Of a stretch of DNA of 64,000 nt, positions 35,701 through 51,618 are shown one piece after another. A program made the position numbers and the translations under genes. This DNA is from Acanthochlamys bracteata (Eukaryota; Streptophyta; Magnoliopsida; Pandanales; Velloziaceae), in the NCBI GenBank assembly GCA_019914995.1, contig CM034127.1, positions 10,540,001 through 10,604,000 of the forward strand, given 5' to 3'. The notes beneath the pieces are model-generated. The model was not told the DNA's origin, ran no database searches, and saw only the letters and a program-made list of their open reading frames with translations. Positions within the stretch are counted from its first letter, which is position 1. Each line of letters opens with the position of its first letter.

Positions 35701-35708
35701 ATTTATAG
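35701..35708 (-). promoter_or_regulatory. TATA box upstream of the small minus-strand gene
   Basis: Minus-strand CTATAAAT, about 150 bp before the ATG at 35552. Confidence 0.45.
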
Positions 35709-35719
35709 TAAGGATTGAG

Positions 35720-38698
35720 TGTTTTGCAATTTAAGTCATGTAAAACTTTGATTCAGTTATATAGGGTTCTTGTAAGTGGATTGGGACTTTAGAAGTAAGT
35801 TAAGGATAAGAACAATATTGAAGATATTAAAGTTTTGATTCAATTGCTTATAGGAACATTAAGACTAATATATAAACGATGGCTATCTGATTTAGGCTGA
35901 AATTTCATTGGGAGAACTAAAGCGAAATAGGTTAAGTCGATTTTACATTCAAAGAAGGATTTTCATCTTAATATTGGTGAGGATATATCTCAAGAAATAT
36001 AAAGCTTTTCACAAGTATTAAACTCTTTGCAAGGAATAAAAAGGTCCTAAAACACGAATATTTTTATTAAAGGATTTCTTTTGCAATATTCCATTGACCA
36101 AGATTCTGCGAATCTGCGGATTGAACGAAGAAAACCAAACAAAGGAGGAAAGCCGGTTTTGTAAGCGACTGTCTGCATGCACTCGCACTGCGGCGGCTTC
36201 CGGAATCCAAAAAGTGGTTTTCTATGCGAGAGCAAACGGATCCGGAGAAGCCGGTGTTTTATTAAACCAACCCTCCTCTTAATTTCCTCTTCCTTCAATT
36301 TATCCAATCCACTCTCTTAAATTAAACCAACTAATTTGTTAGTTGGGTATAATAAATGCATAAAATCAGTGCAATGGATTGCTTAGGATGTAACCAAAGA
36401 TGGTCCTTGACTATAGTGTTTTACACTGTTTGGTATTGGATCTGCTAAAAGTTAAAAAGGTCCGCATCAAGCTTTAAATAATTGTGCGAGATTATCCAAA
36501 TTTTGATAAGTTGCATTTGTTATAGGTATAAAATGGTTGTTCCTATGCTTTATTTTCACAGCAAATTACGTGATAACGAAGGTTAATATTAAAACAATAA
36601 TAATATACTGCATAATAGTTTGACAGAATATCAACACCAATTTACTCACTAGTTATTAGTATTCCTTATGTAATATGCGCTCGTTTTTTATGCGCGAGTG
36701 CATGCCTGGGTTATTTGATGAGAAGTGTTTATGATAACTACGTTCATGGTTCAGAAAGAGTGAAGCTACTATACGAGTATTATGAATTCCATTTTGAGCC
36801 TAACATCTTACATCAAATGGAAACCTGCACCCACCGTTCCATACCCACCGGTCACAGCGGTCTCACTTCATCACCAACCAGTCTTCTTCAAAAACTATAG
36901 ACTGAAAAAGAAAACCCAACTCAAATAACGCCGCAAATTAATGAAATGTGTCCACTTTTTTTTTTGTAATTTCTGAATAAATTGAAGGCATATTTCACTT
37001 GAATTTAATAGATAGAAAATGACCTCTGCGCCTTCTTAAGTACTCACTTTGTTTTCAGTTGTGTAAGCATATGAGGGAACACAACAATGCATGCCTGATT
37101 ACTTTTTTTGCAAGCTTATGTTCTTCTGATAACTTCGTATATGAATTTTTTTTTTCTGCTGAATGATAAAATTAAACCAAAAAAAGATATTTAAAAATGA
37201 TTTTAAAATATAATTGTTTTAGAACGAAGAATATTTTAAATTTTTTTAAAAACAAAATTTCTGTTTATAAAAATAATTAATAACAAAATTTTATAATATA
37301 AAATTTTAAAAATATTATAAAAATTTTATTAAATATTATGAAATTAAAAATTAAAATAAAGCTCTGCCAAACATACAATTAGAAGCTTGGATTTGATAAA
37401 ATTCACTGTTTACAAGATTGCTAGAGCGCGTCTTTACCACCACAACATCAACAAGTAGCATACGATTTTGTCGCGTTAGAAGAATTCAGCCTACATCCTG
37501 AGATAAGTAGCTCAGACCAGCTTTGATATCATGTAATAATATTTGAGATCACAATTCAAAACTAATTACTAATGAATGAAAATACATCAGCTTATTATTT
37601 CCATAGTCAATATTGAGTAACGTGAGACTAATCTTTTTTTACTTCTAAATTTGATAACTTCTACATGGCGCATCTAGGCATCAAATCCATTAAAGAGTCA
37701 TGTCTTGTTTTGCAAAACTTGATCACTTCATTATCTAAAAACTCTAATTTTATATGTTCGTACTCCAATTGATTAGGCAGTCTCTGATTCTTATCCAGGC
37801 TTTGTTTTCTACTGACACACTCTCAATTATTATTTGGTTCTACAAAATAATTTCAATCAACTGGCACTTTTGCTGCATATAAAATTTCAATTCAAAGAAT
37901 AATGTCTTATTCGTTATCATTTGGAAGACTATGGTCCGAACAAGCTACATGATTGATATTTGATGATAATTTTAATAAAAAGAATAATCTGTAAGAGACC
38001 AATCACTTACAGCTTTTAGCTTTTGTATGAAGGAGCTGAACACAATATCTGTTCACTCAAAAATCTCATACGCTAACAAGAATATTATAAACACACACAT
38101 ATATACATATATATGTACTTTTGAAACTCCTCAAAACAACTTGTATTTGTGGTTTTTATTAGTAATCAGAAAATTGACGAAAATTTTATGAATAATTTTC
38201 TTAGAAAATTAAATATTTGAAGGTATATAAAAATGATATACGATGTCATTTTGATGGCAATGGAATAGAAGAAAATTGTCATAAAAAATCATGTATCAGG
38301 TCATGAATAGGACTGCTAAACTTTACAAATACAATGAATGAAGCAAAAGCAATTTAGTTGAATAAAATCTGGCAACTTTCAACTTGTTATTATATTATAT
38401 TTGTTGATTAAAGATATGAACCGCAAAACGGAGAAACAATTTCATGATTAATCAAGTTGAACATAAGCTTTGGCTCAATGCTAAAGAGAATACAATTTTT
38501 TTCATAAAACGCAAGATTTTAACTGGTCTTTATTGATCATAGTACTGACTCTGTCAATGATTGATGCAGCAAAATAGACAAAAATGTATAAGCTATATTT
38601 CACGTGTTGAGAGCTTCTTTGGACTTTTCAAGTCTAAAGAAGCCTTACACAGTAATTTTTTAATTTAAAAAATATTGATAAATTATACGCCACAAAAC

Positions 38699-38729
<31 letters not shown>

Positions 38730-39750
38730 TATGTCTATTAAATTTTTCAAAAAATTATAGAAAAATTTTCAGCAAATTCAAACATGTCTTTAGCATATAA
38801 ATTGTTTCGCTTTACTTTTTCATTTTTTTTCATTTTCTAAAAATTTTTTTATAATATTGTATAAATTAAAATTTATTTTAAATTTAAAATATGTAAAAAA
38901 ATTTTATATCATAAAATTTTTTTATTAAGGATTATTATTATTTTTTAAGTAAAAATATTTTTAAGTAAAAAATATAATTTATTTTTAAAAAAAGAGGTCG
39001 AACATATTTTTTTAAATATATTTAAGAATTAAAGGTGGTGTAATTGTTAAGAGAAGATAAAGTTGGAAAAATCGAGTCAAGATGATTATGCAATTTATTA
39101 ATGTTTGACACAAATTTCGATGGCTTTTCTCAATGCGGAAGATTTTCGAAATTCCACGATTTAATGAAAACCAAATTTGCTAGGAAGATTTTGAAATGAT
39201 CTAGAAAATATAGTTTAGGGTTCCAGACAAAACTTTGTTTGGATGCTTTAACACGCTAGGAACAGTTGTGAGATTGTTTTTCATTCAATATGACGTTCAA
39301 AATAGTTGATAAATTCTTACTCCCATCAAATAATAAAAAAAGTTATTTCATTTATCTTGATTAAAAAACCACTGATGCAGTATTGCGTGCCGATTTCGAG
39401 GTAGTTGGTTAGTATTTATAAAATAGTTGCAGTATTTATTTCATTTACCGATCAACGACTATTATCTTTTCTTAAGACATTGCAGCATTTATAAAACATA
39501 AGCAGAGAAAATACTCAACACTGACTACTCAAACCTGAACCCTGATTTGAGTAAAATATCCATATCGATCAACAATGAAAAGTAAATTATCATACGGTGA
39601 CAGTCCAAATCAGAGAATAAACTTGCTGATAAAAGAACAGATCCAAAGTAAAAAATGCAAATTAAAAGAGCTTATGATTTTGTACTGCCAGGTGCATCAG
39701 CCAACTCATGTCACAGGCTAATAAAGACCCAACATTCCCAGCAGATAATA
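35720..39750. other. Gene-poor AT-rich region
   Basis: No supported gene. Short frames (36047-36307, 36094-36282, 36715-36900) overlap on opposite strands and show no domain. AT-rich repeats lie at about 37170-37370 and 38640-39000. Confidence 0.5.
38701..38731. repeat. (TTA)n-(TA)n microsatellite
   Basis: Seven TTA units run into five TA units. Confidence 0.9.
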
Positions 39751-39761
39751 AGTTACCTACT

Positions 39762-42220
<2,459 letters not shown>

Positions 42221-42359
42221 TCTGGCTACTTACCTTTGAAGCATTGGCGGCCGTAGGTTACCTGTGTTTGTTACTATTGTTAGGGAAGGGAAATAAAAGC
42301 AAGGGTTTTGATTTAATGGGCAGCGTAGGCTTTTAAAATTTATCTTAATGGGCATTATT

Positions 42360-43330
42360 TATAAAACGAATGAAGCGCTTTGAATATAGTTTTAAAATAA
42401 TTTTTTTAAAGTAAATAATATTTTTATTTTTTAAAAAAATAAATTTTATTTTTTGTTTAAATAATAATAATAATAATAAGATTTATAATATAATATAGTT
42501 TTTAAAATTTTAAATAAATTTTATAATATTTATAATAATATATTAAAAAATTAAAAATTAGAAGTTATTTCTGATAAATCCATATCAAACAGTCCGAAAA
42601 GAAGAAAGCGACGCAGGCGCTGGGCCGATTTTCATACCAGATTAATAAAGCAGAATGGACATTGCTGCCCTTTGAAAATGAATAGTATTACAAGTACATA
42701 ACACCGCTCCCCATATGATTCATTTGATTCAGTAGCATTTTTCTAATAGAATGAAGAAAGGAGAGGTGGATTAATGGAGGACAGGTCATGGCTTATTCGT
42801 TGAGGAAAATTATAGTGCAAGTTTTTACAAACGAATGTAATACACTAGCTAATACCTTCGAATGAAACATCTGGTAAAAGGGAATATAAGGAGAATATTG
42901 ACTTAGGAGCCAAATTCTTTAGTTTGTTACACATCACTTTCTCCATCCGACTAAGAAAAGTTTTTATAAAATATTATGGTATAAATTTTTTAATATATTT
43001 TTTAAATTTTTAAATAAATTTTATAAAATTCTTGCGAATGAAATGAAACGTACTCTCAAAAGGACCCCTACTTTATATTTGATGTGGGTTCAAACTTTAG
43101 CCTATTATGTGTCTATGTCTTTCTCGCTGAAGCAATTTGATGATATTGTCCATGCAACGAGACATAATACATATGTAGTATTTAATAAAACCCATTTATT
43201 CCAAGGTTCCCAAAAACCGTATATACTCCATGTACAGTACATACCACAAGTCAAAGTTGCCTAACCCTGAAAATGCATTTTATAAATAGAAGACAAGATG
43301 TACATGGCCTACCTTCTCCGAGTGCGTCTT
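42360..43330. other. AT-rich spacer upstream of the NAC-alpha gene
   Basis: No supported gene. AT-rich repeat-like DNA lies at 42380-42560. Confidence 0.5.
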
Positions 43331-43332
43331 CT

Positions 43333-43575
43333 TCGAGTACGTTTGGTAGTGCATATCAGAAGTCATTTTTTAACTTTTTTTTATTTTATATTTTTTAAGT
43401 ATTTAAAAAATTTATTTAAAAATTTAGATAGTGTAGATAAATTTTATAGAAAAATTTTATATAATAAAATATTTTTATTATTTTTTTAAAAATAAAAAAA
43501 ATAAAACTTATTTTTAAAAAAAATAAAAAATATTTTTTATTTTAGAAAAATTTTACTTTATAAGCAATTCCAAGC
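43333..43575 (-). mobile_element. Tourist-like MITE remnant (copy D)
   Basis: Starts near CGTTTGGTAGTGCATATCAG and carries the shared AT-rich interior in reverse orientation, ending TTTATAAGCAATTCCAAGCAC. It lies immediately upstream of the peroxidase pseudogene. Confidence 0.5.
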
Positions 43576-43639
43576 ACATGCATCACGTTCCATAAATTGA
43601 GACCTCTCTTTCAACACAACATTGAGCTAAGACACGGGC

Positions 43640-44222
43640 CTTGATCCAAATTCAACTCAACATACGCATCACAGTTGAAGCAGCAATGCCTACAAGGAGC
43701 AGTGACACAAGCCTTGTAGCGCCCATGTATCCATGGAGCCCATCAATAGTTGACTCAAGCTACTATGCCACTAATTTAGTGAGCCGAGGGTTGCTCCAGT
43801 CTGACCAGACCCTTATATCAAACACTGCAACGGCGAGCCACGTTCAAACTAATGCTTTGAATGGACTGTTACGGAAGATCTTATGAAATAGAATTTTTTT
43901 GAAATAAAAAATATTTTTGTTTTTTTTAAAAAATGAACTTTACATTTTTTACTTTCAAAAAAATAATAAAAATATGTAATAAAAAGATCTCACTCCGTAA
44001 AATTTTTCTACACTTTCTAAATTTTTAAATAAATTTTTTATATATTTATAAAATATATATTGAAAAACGTAAAATGAAGAAAAGTTAATAAACAGCTTAT
44101 CATAAGCTGTGCCAAACGGGCTCCAAGTTCTCTGCTGCCAGAGTGAAGATGAGCCAGATGAAGTGCTTACGAGTAACAGTGGAGAGATTAGGCACAACTT
44201 TGCATCATCAATTGAACAATAG
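43640..44222 (+). pseudogene. Class III peroxidase last-exon pseudogene, split by a MITE
   Basis: Fragments of the C-terminal third of a secreted plant peroxidase. Recognisable pieces in order are LDPN, NSTYASQLKQQC, VAPMYPWSPSIVDSSYYA, VSRGLLQSDQTLISNTATAS and NALNGLLRK, then an AT-rich insertion, then SKFSAARVKMSQM and VLTSNSGEIRHNFASSIE with a stop at 44220-44222. At least three frameshifts occur: after LDPN, after QQC and after KMSQM. The upstream exons with the catalytic histidines are absent from the window. Certainly non-functional. Confidence 0.85.
43880..44121 (+). mobile_element. Tourist-like MITE inside the peroxidase pseudogene (copy E)
   Basis: AT-rich DNA separating the peroxidase codons for GLLRK and SKFSAAR. 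It ends with CATAAGCTGTGCCAAACGGG, the right terminus of this repeat family, and shares the TAAAAAGATCTCACT... interior with copies B and G. The left terminal repeat appears lost, so the boundary at 43880 is approximate. Confidence 0.65.
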
Positions 44223-44901
44223 GACCAGATGGCTTATATTTGATCCATATACATATCTTTGCTACCTAGTTTTCAGGTTTGTACAAATTGGAAGAAGTGT
44301 ATTTCACATTTCTTCTATGTCAAAGGAACTTTAGTTCCACACTATCGGCCTGGTATTTTCTTTGGTCATTATAGGCACTAGTCAATACCACACTTTGTGC
44401 TAAGGTTTTGAGCTAGAGATTTAAACTTTTAACATAGTATTATAGCCGATAAGCTCAGACCCACCTACAGAGTTGAAGCACATGACCATGTGTATGAAGT
44501 ATATTTACGCTTCATATGAAAGTGGGTGCCAAAGAAATTTTAGCTTCACATTGTCCGCATAAACATTACCTCTGAACTTTTATACGTTCTGAGTAACTCC
44601 ACATTTTGCCTTGAGGTGTGCCCTGCATAATAATTTCTAACTTCTATACATAGAGTGGTGCCCTTCTATCAAGTGCCTCGTAGAAGAGCGATGGACGAAT
44701 TTTAGTAGCTGGAGATGCATGACGAATCTGCCTCCACCAACGTTTAATTTGAACCAACTCACTCAAGCCTTTGCCTGCAAATATTAAAAACTTCATTCAA
44801 GAAGAAATTCCCTACTTAATTTCAAGTCAATTTGCTGAACTACTCTCATTTTGGAGAATTTCTCAGCATTGAATACTAACTTAACAAACGGTACAACAAA
44901 T

Positions 44902-44974
44902 GGGGATGTAGCTCAGATGGTAGAGCGCTCGCTTAGCATGCGAGAGGTACGGGGATCGATACCCCGCATCTCCA
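44902..44974 (+). tRNA. tRNA-Ala (AGC)
   Basis: A 73-base cloverleaf: acceptor GGGGATG/CATCTCC, D arm GCTCAGATGGTAGAGC, anticodon stem CTCGC/GCGAG with loop TTAGCAT (AGC at 44935-44937), and T arm CGGGG/CCCCG with loop ATCGATA. The A and B boxes are intact, with no intron. A plant-type CAA motif lies just upstream (ACAACAAA) and a T-run terminator follows near 44995. Confidence 0.96.
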
Positions 44975-44992
44975 CGCCAGTAACCTAATGTT

Positions 44993-45002
44993 TCATTTTT
45001 TT
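44993..45002 (+). terminator. Pol III T-run after tRNA-Ala
   Basis: A run of T residues (ATTTTTTTAAA) about 20 bases past the tRNA 3' end. Confidence 0.5.
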
Positions 45003-45465
45003 AAATTTTGTTTAGTGAATATATTGCATTTTGTGATATCAATTTTATTATAGGCCGAACCAACAAGCAGCACTAGGTAACCCGACCAATCCGGCCCCAT
45101 TATGAGAACCTAATAGCCAGACCCGGTCCAAACATTTGATTTAATAGGTAAAATTGATAAATATAGAAACAAGATCTTGTCAAGGTTAACTTCACACTTA
45201 AAAAACACTAGAACGAAGTTTTTAATTATTACTTTATTTTAAAATAGTGAAGTGTTACTGTCAACTGGGCCTAATAGCCAGACCCGGTCCAAAAAATAAC
45301 TCATCTTTCTTGTTACAGACGATGTGGATATCTCCAATGGTGTTCATATAATCAAAACTATCAAAATTCAATTTGACCAGAAAAGGGTAGTGCAGTTTAG
45401 AAAGCTGCATTAGTGGACGACTGTCTTTTGCATCTTCTTCAGAACTGTGATTCCGGAAAGGTTTC

Positions 45466-47151
45466 TTAATGAGGAGAACTGAAGAGTGCCCGTCCAATAA
45501 TACCAGACGCTTCAATGTAACGTTCAACACACCTTGAGATACAGCTGCTTTCACTCCCACTCAAACTGGTTCCAGGTTTGGTGATGCACTTTGCAAAACA
45601 CTTGCTCCTTACAGTCTGAAGCATGAGATGAAGAAAGGTGTTTAGAAGAAGTGTACATACAGATCTAGCATTAAGCATTGAACCCAAAAGTTTTAGTTGT
45701 TTTCAGAAAATTGACCTGCATTACATGATGGAGAAATTCCATTCATGTGCTTTTCTCAGTACAATAAGAGAAAGTTAAGAAAATAAAATACATGACAATT
45801 ACGTAGCAACCGGCGATGACACGAATGTCATGGGGATGTGACTGTTGATTCCACAATTACGTATTCACTAGATTGCTTTTCAAAGGTTTATAAAGTGATA
45901 TGACTGTTGATTCCACCATCCACATGTATACGTAATTGTCGTTTGTGATAGTTCACCTTTGAGATGGATGTGCATAATTATCTAGCAATTCACTGTTAAG
46001 CTATGAAACATTTTTTCTCCCCCAAAGATCTTCTACTAACTAGGTTTCAACCATCATGTTACTGCCTTATCGGACAAAGTCCCCTTCGAAAAGGATCATC
46101 CATATTAACCACTAAAGGGAGACCAAAGTAACAGCGACATTATAAAAATATTGAGAATCATGGAAATAAAAAGCACGAAACTGATTATACAAATTTTGGC
46201 ACAAGCTAAGGAAACCAAAACCAATTAGAAATAGCAAAGGCATAGTCACGCATACAAAAAACTAAAGATGAGGGCAAAACACAACAACAACAAGTAAGTC
46301 TCATCCAACTAGGTATGAGATGAGAAAAGTATTGGAGATATAAATACTTCTCTTGCAAATGCATATGAGATATAAAGCAAAAAATTAGTATACACAAAGC
46401 TCATAGAACATAAGAACTCTCTGCATAACTGCTTTATGCAAGAAAGTTTATAATGCCTAATGCTAAGAGCCAGAGACATACAAGGATATTAATTTGTAGT
46501 GCACTACAGTAGAACAAGCGCAAGATCAGGCTAGAAGGTATAAAAGGACAAAGGCATACATATCACTAGTAACCTAATTCGCACATTCGTACAGGAAAGC
46601 AGATTTGTGAATAGCAAGAAAGCCTACTAACTCATCAATAGTGACAGCATCATAGAGATTAAAGCCAACATCTTAGAACCATTCCCTACCATGGAGAATG
46701 AGTACCAGGGGAGACTCATATCCGTAAGTAACTTAAAACACTAGCTAAGAAATCAAGTAAGACAACAAGTATTCTCCAAGCGCAAGTCCTTACTTCCCAA
46801 ATGTAGTTACATCACGTCCTGTTACTCTCCCTCTAGCTTACCCCAATTCAAAAAACCAATTCACACCTCTTCCATTGCCAGTTTCTCACAAAAATTAATT
46901 TTTTTAACAAGCCACCTGAACGCTAACTCAGAGTACTAGTTAAAAACTAGTTAGACAAATAACACATACATATCAATTAATCAATCGACTAAAACTAACT
47001 ACTAATAAGATGAAATACAAGTGGATGAACTTACCTCGAGGAATTCTTCAGCGTAGGCTTGAGCAAGCTGAGTTTTGAGCTGGTCCATGAGCACCTCCGT
47101 CGACGGTCCAGACGAACCCATCGAAGAGGAAGGTGAAGAGAAGCTATCCAT
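45466..47151 (-). CDS. TIM13: Mitochondrial import inner membrane translocase subunit Tim13, two exons
   Basis: An 88-residue intermembrane-space chaperone that partners Tim8 to escort hydrophobic precursors. Exon 1 (47151-47035) encodes 39 residues and ends QLAQAYAEEFLE. Exon 2 (45615-45466) encodes TVRSKCFAKCITKPG and SCISRCVERYIEA. The twin CX3C motif is complete (C45/C49 and C64/C68), as needed for the two disulfides of small Tims. The 1.4-kb phase 0 intron has GT-AG ends. An unspliced reading frame runs from intron into exon 2 but only the spliced form matches the family. Length is normal. Confidence 0.95.
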
Positions 47152-48775
47152 TCTTGATGTCTTTTTAGGCAACAACAACTCTCGATCGAATTGATCAAAA
47201 ATCAAAAGAATGCAACAACAACAACAACAAGTATTCTGCTTTCCCTCTCTGAATCCTTACAAAACCCTAGCAGTAGCAACCGCGTTTTGGTTAGATAAAC
47301 AATTCTGTGTGGCTCATTAAGCAAGTTTTTGGACCTTTTTGGGCCCATTATGATGGAATGGACTTTTACGGGTCGACTTGGATCCATTAAGACCTAGATA
47401 ATAACAAAATAGCACTCAAAAAAAGTTTTACGTAGCTTTTGAGTATGAAGTATGAACCACAACCGGACTTAATAAGTTTGAAATAGTTATATTTTGAAAT
47501 ATTTAGTGATTCTTCCTCCAACAAGGATAATCTACCTGATATAATTCATAACCATTGTATACTGGTAATAAAATGCAATCTGCTTAGTTTCGACTAGAAC
47601 TTGATTATTGTTAAGATAATAGTTTTACATAGATAGACTCATCAAATAACACCAAACTGCTGATTTAAATATCGTAATACATTGACAGTTGTGATCAGGA
47701 ACAACAGAAAATGCCGGCTTGCGCCACCATGCTTTACTTTGGCATTAATTAGAACACTTGCATATTTCTGCTTGTACTATGAAGGCACTGATCATATTAT
47801 ATATTACATATCATAAACATAGTGCATTTTACATATTTAATATCCTCAACTCCAACTTGCAACCAACCATTTCCTCCCGTTGCCATTTTTTGCTTACAAA
47901 GCAAAACCTTCTCATTCCCTTCCCCGAGTATCTCCGAAACCAGGGATGGGAATAGATCAATCCGTACAGGGCTCTGATTATATTAAGTGTTAGTAAACAT
48001 AGGGCATTTTGTAATCTACTATAGCTTGCAGAAGGGAGCATAGCAATTCAATTAAAGCGATTAATTATCGAACAGGGATCAACGCAATTGTTTGGAATTC
48101 AATTATTTTTTCTCATTCCGTACGATAGCCAGATCATATATAATAACACACCAACAAACAAATAAAATCAGACAAGGACAAATTAAGAAACGTACACATG
48201 TATATTCTTGATCACTTAGCTAGCTAGCTAATCCCAGAGGATCGATATTGAAGAAATCCCTCAATTGGTATACACAGTATGCAGTCCTAGCCTATTCACA
48301 GTGTACTGCTGTTATAATTAATTGGCACGTGCTTTAATATGTATGCTGCCAAACAGTGTTGTATACTTAATTTTGTAACAGGGGTTGCAATAGCTGGATT
48401 AATTGGATTCAATGAAGTTGTCCATCTGATCATTGCAGCAGGGGAGGGGGTAGGATGGAGATGGTGTAGTTGAAGAGAGACATGTTAGGTTTAGTTTAGT
48501 AAATGCAGTTGGCACGTTTTCTTAGCATGCAGCAGTCTACAGCAGCTGGTGTGTTGATGATCTGATATCAGTAGTTGTAATCTCGAGCTAGCAGGCGTGC
48601 TGTAATAGGTTCAAATTAATTATATATGTATGCATTATGCAATGAATTGCATGCTTGCCAAACAACATGCAGCATCTGCAACAACTACAGTAGTGAAGGT
48701 GGTGAGGCAGTACTACATCATGAAAAACCAGCTGCAATATCAAACGCAATAATATTAATGCAATACAAACCTCCG

Positions 48776-49575
48776 TTGGCAGACCCGGACCGACCCGTCC
48801 GGGTCGACTCGGAAACCGTCGATCCGGACGGTAAACTGGTTCGGATTTGCAAAAAGACCGTTTATGCAATCGACTTGCTTCGACCCGTTTTTTACCCGTT
48901 CGACCCGCTTCGATCCGATTGACCCGCCCGCCAGGGTCAAATCAGATTATTTTTTTTAAAAATTAATTAAAAATATTTTTAAATTGATGATATATTTAAT
49001 ACAAAAATATTTATTAATAATCCTATGTTGAAAAATGATATATAGTTTAAATTTTGTATTTTGATGTGATAATATAAAAATATAATTACTTATATCTTAT
49101 TTGTAAATATCAATTATTAGTGATTTTTAAATTTTTATATTGTAAAATATTTAGAATCAAATATGTATACCTAAAAAAATTTGTTATATCTCTTTTATGA
49201 TTTCTCTATTTTATAATTTTATTTTTTTCTAATCTCCTAATTTATTTAAATATTTTTTATTATAAATTTTAGTTGTTATTATTGTTATTGGTAGTGGCAA
49301 TACTTCAATTTTCGTTGTGATTATTATTGATATTGTTATTGATAATAATGCTATAATAAAAATATTTTAATTTTTTGCTATGATTACTATTGCTATTATT
49401 ATTGGTAGTATCATTGGCAATAGATTTCTTACTGTAATTATTGTTATTATTAATTAAAAATACTTTAATATTATTGACCTGACGATTCGACCGGTTAATC
49501 CGACGGTTTGATCCAAGAATCGTGACCCAGAAAATTTTCCGGTTCGATGTCCGGTCCGGTTCTTACAACTATGAT
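48776..49575. repeat. ACCCG/CCGG-rich degenerate repeat
   Basis: The flanks are dense in GACCCG, CCGGAC and CGGTCC words (48780-48945 and 49480-49575) around an AT-rich middle. The right edge, read on the minus strand, is AAGAACCGGACCGGACATCG, a type of end I associate with dispersed plant transposon relics. No clean terminal repeats or target duplication are seen. Confidence 0.4.
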
Positions 49576-50661
49576 ACAAACAGGTCCTCAGTGATTTCTT
49601 TATTTTTAATTTCTATCTTAATAATTTATGTACTCTGCTATTTTCGTTCATTCACATAACGGCTAAAAAACCAAGCAAATGAAAACGAAAACAAGTAGCT
49701 GTTAGCTAGCTAGATACATATCCATATGTATATATAGCTTCGATACATATATATTTGATCATGAATTCATCTTCTTCCCAAAGAAACCATGAGGAGTGTG
49801 AGTGAGTCAGGACAGAAAGTGACATAACAACGAAGCTTCAACGGTTTTCTCATTCCGTGTGGGCCATTTTGCAATATGATGCAGCTGCTCGCTTTTCTCA
49901 ACCGGGCATGCTGAGCATGAGGCATGGGCCACATGGCAGCTTATAGCTACTGCTATAGCTGCTTGTGCTTCCTCTGCTGCGCTGCTGGAAATTTTACTTG
50001 GGTTTTCTCGTTTCATGATATCTATAGCCCATACCTTGCATACCTCTTTAGTCTTTACCATTCATTCCTTGATATTCACTTTTATCTTCTCTCCTTTCCT
50101 TTGTTAGTGTACACTGATCAATAGCACCTATATTATTTGCAAAGTGTAGAGGCTAGGCTTGTAGTTGTATGAACCCTGTGCAGCTAAGGGTTTCAGTATA
50201 TATGCAGAGTGATTAATCAAAGAAGCGTATAGTATACGTATGATTATGATAAATAAGCTAGTGTAGGATGCCTAGCAATGATAGGAACTCTAAGGAACTA
50301 TGTGTATAGGGAAGGTGTGTTTGGTTGTTGTTACTTAAGAGATAGGCATGGCATGTATATGGAAGGTAGATAGACATGGGAAGAGACAAGGTCATTTAAG
50401 GAGGTTTTTTGTCAGGCAAGTGATTAATAGTTGTGGAGAGAAACCTGGTGAAAGCTTATTGTCAGAGATCAATATGAAAGGTGGCCTGGGAGCTGAGAGC
50501 CCAGGGTGGGCAGCAGAAGGTGGGGTTTCAGCGTGTTTATATGCCATTGCAATGTCGGTCCTTCTCATTAATCACCTATTTGTACAAACTCATTAGGTAG
50601 GTAGTTTGCTAATCTAGGTGTTAATTTTCCTTTGTTGATAATAAATATCATGATCGTGGTG

Positions 50662-50682
50662 TATATATATATATATATATAT
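50662..50682. repeat. (TA)n microsatellite
   Basis: About ten TA units. Confidence 0.9.
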
Positions 50683-51618
50683 CTAGGTAGCTACTTGTAT
50701 CATAAGACATAAGGAATGTGGAAGTACAGGAAGGTGATGGTGTTAAGTGGTCGTTTGGGGTTGTAGTTATGGTGACTTAATTTCCATATCCATTAATTTT
50801 CACTTTAGGTTTTCCAAAAATTTTCTAAAAATTTTTTTTTTAAATTTAAAATTTTAAAAATATGAACGAACTTCTATATCATTATAATATCTAATGTTTT
50901 ATAGTTTTGAAGTTAAAATTTGTTTTCTAAATACTTTAAATTTATTTTTAAACACCTTATTTTGAGTAAACCCAAACGGTCCTTTAATTAAGACCCATAT
51001 GCATGCATGAGAGAGGTCCCCTATAATATTTCCTTTTAACATAGGCAGGCTTTATCTTTGAAGGCCAACCCCCACCTGGTTCCTACACGTCCTCTTCACA
51101 AAAACTCATCGTAATAACTCATATTTTCATCTTTCTCTTTCTTTAAACCACATGAATATAGACCATTGGAGCCATTGGGATGTAGGGTAGAAGAATGTAC
51201 GATACAATATATATGATGGGAGGAGGGGGATAATCCACGTGTATTCTCCGCAATGGCGAACGCTTAAAAAGTAACAAGCTATGACAGTGCTGAAAGAGTT
51301 GAGCTATCATGGCTCATCGCCCACCAGGAGGCGACACTACCTCTGTTATTTCCCAGTCGTTGTCCTCATAGCAGGCGCCGGCCCACATCAAAACCCTAAC
51401 CCCTCTATGTTCCTACATATTTCTTTTTCACAGTCCATTGCAAACTTGGTACAACAATATTTATCTAAGTCTGAGAAGTCTAAGATTTTCGGAACCAGTA
51501 TAACAGAATTTTCAAATTCGTGATTTTCAACGAAGGGTATCTCTCTCTTTGTACGCAAGTAATATATATAACTGACTACAGTGGAACAGACGAACAGTGA
51601 GAGGAGAGTTGCCGACCC

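Noticed and set aside
47202..47387. Minus-strand frame upstream of TIM13
   Set aside because: Lies in the TIM13 promoter and leader, with no family similarity.
48626..48940. Overlapping frames of 60-98 codons on both strands
   Set aside because: Produced by the repetitive ACCCG-rich sequence lacking stops, not by coding selection.
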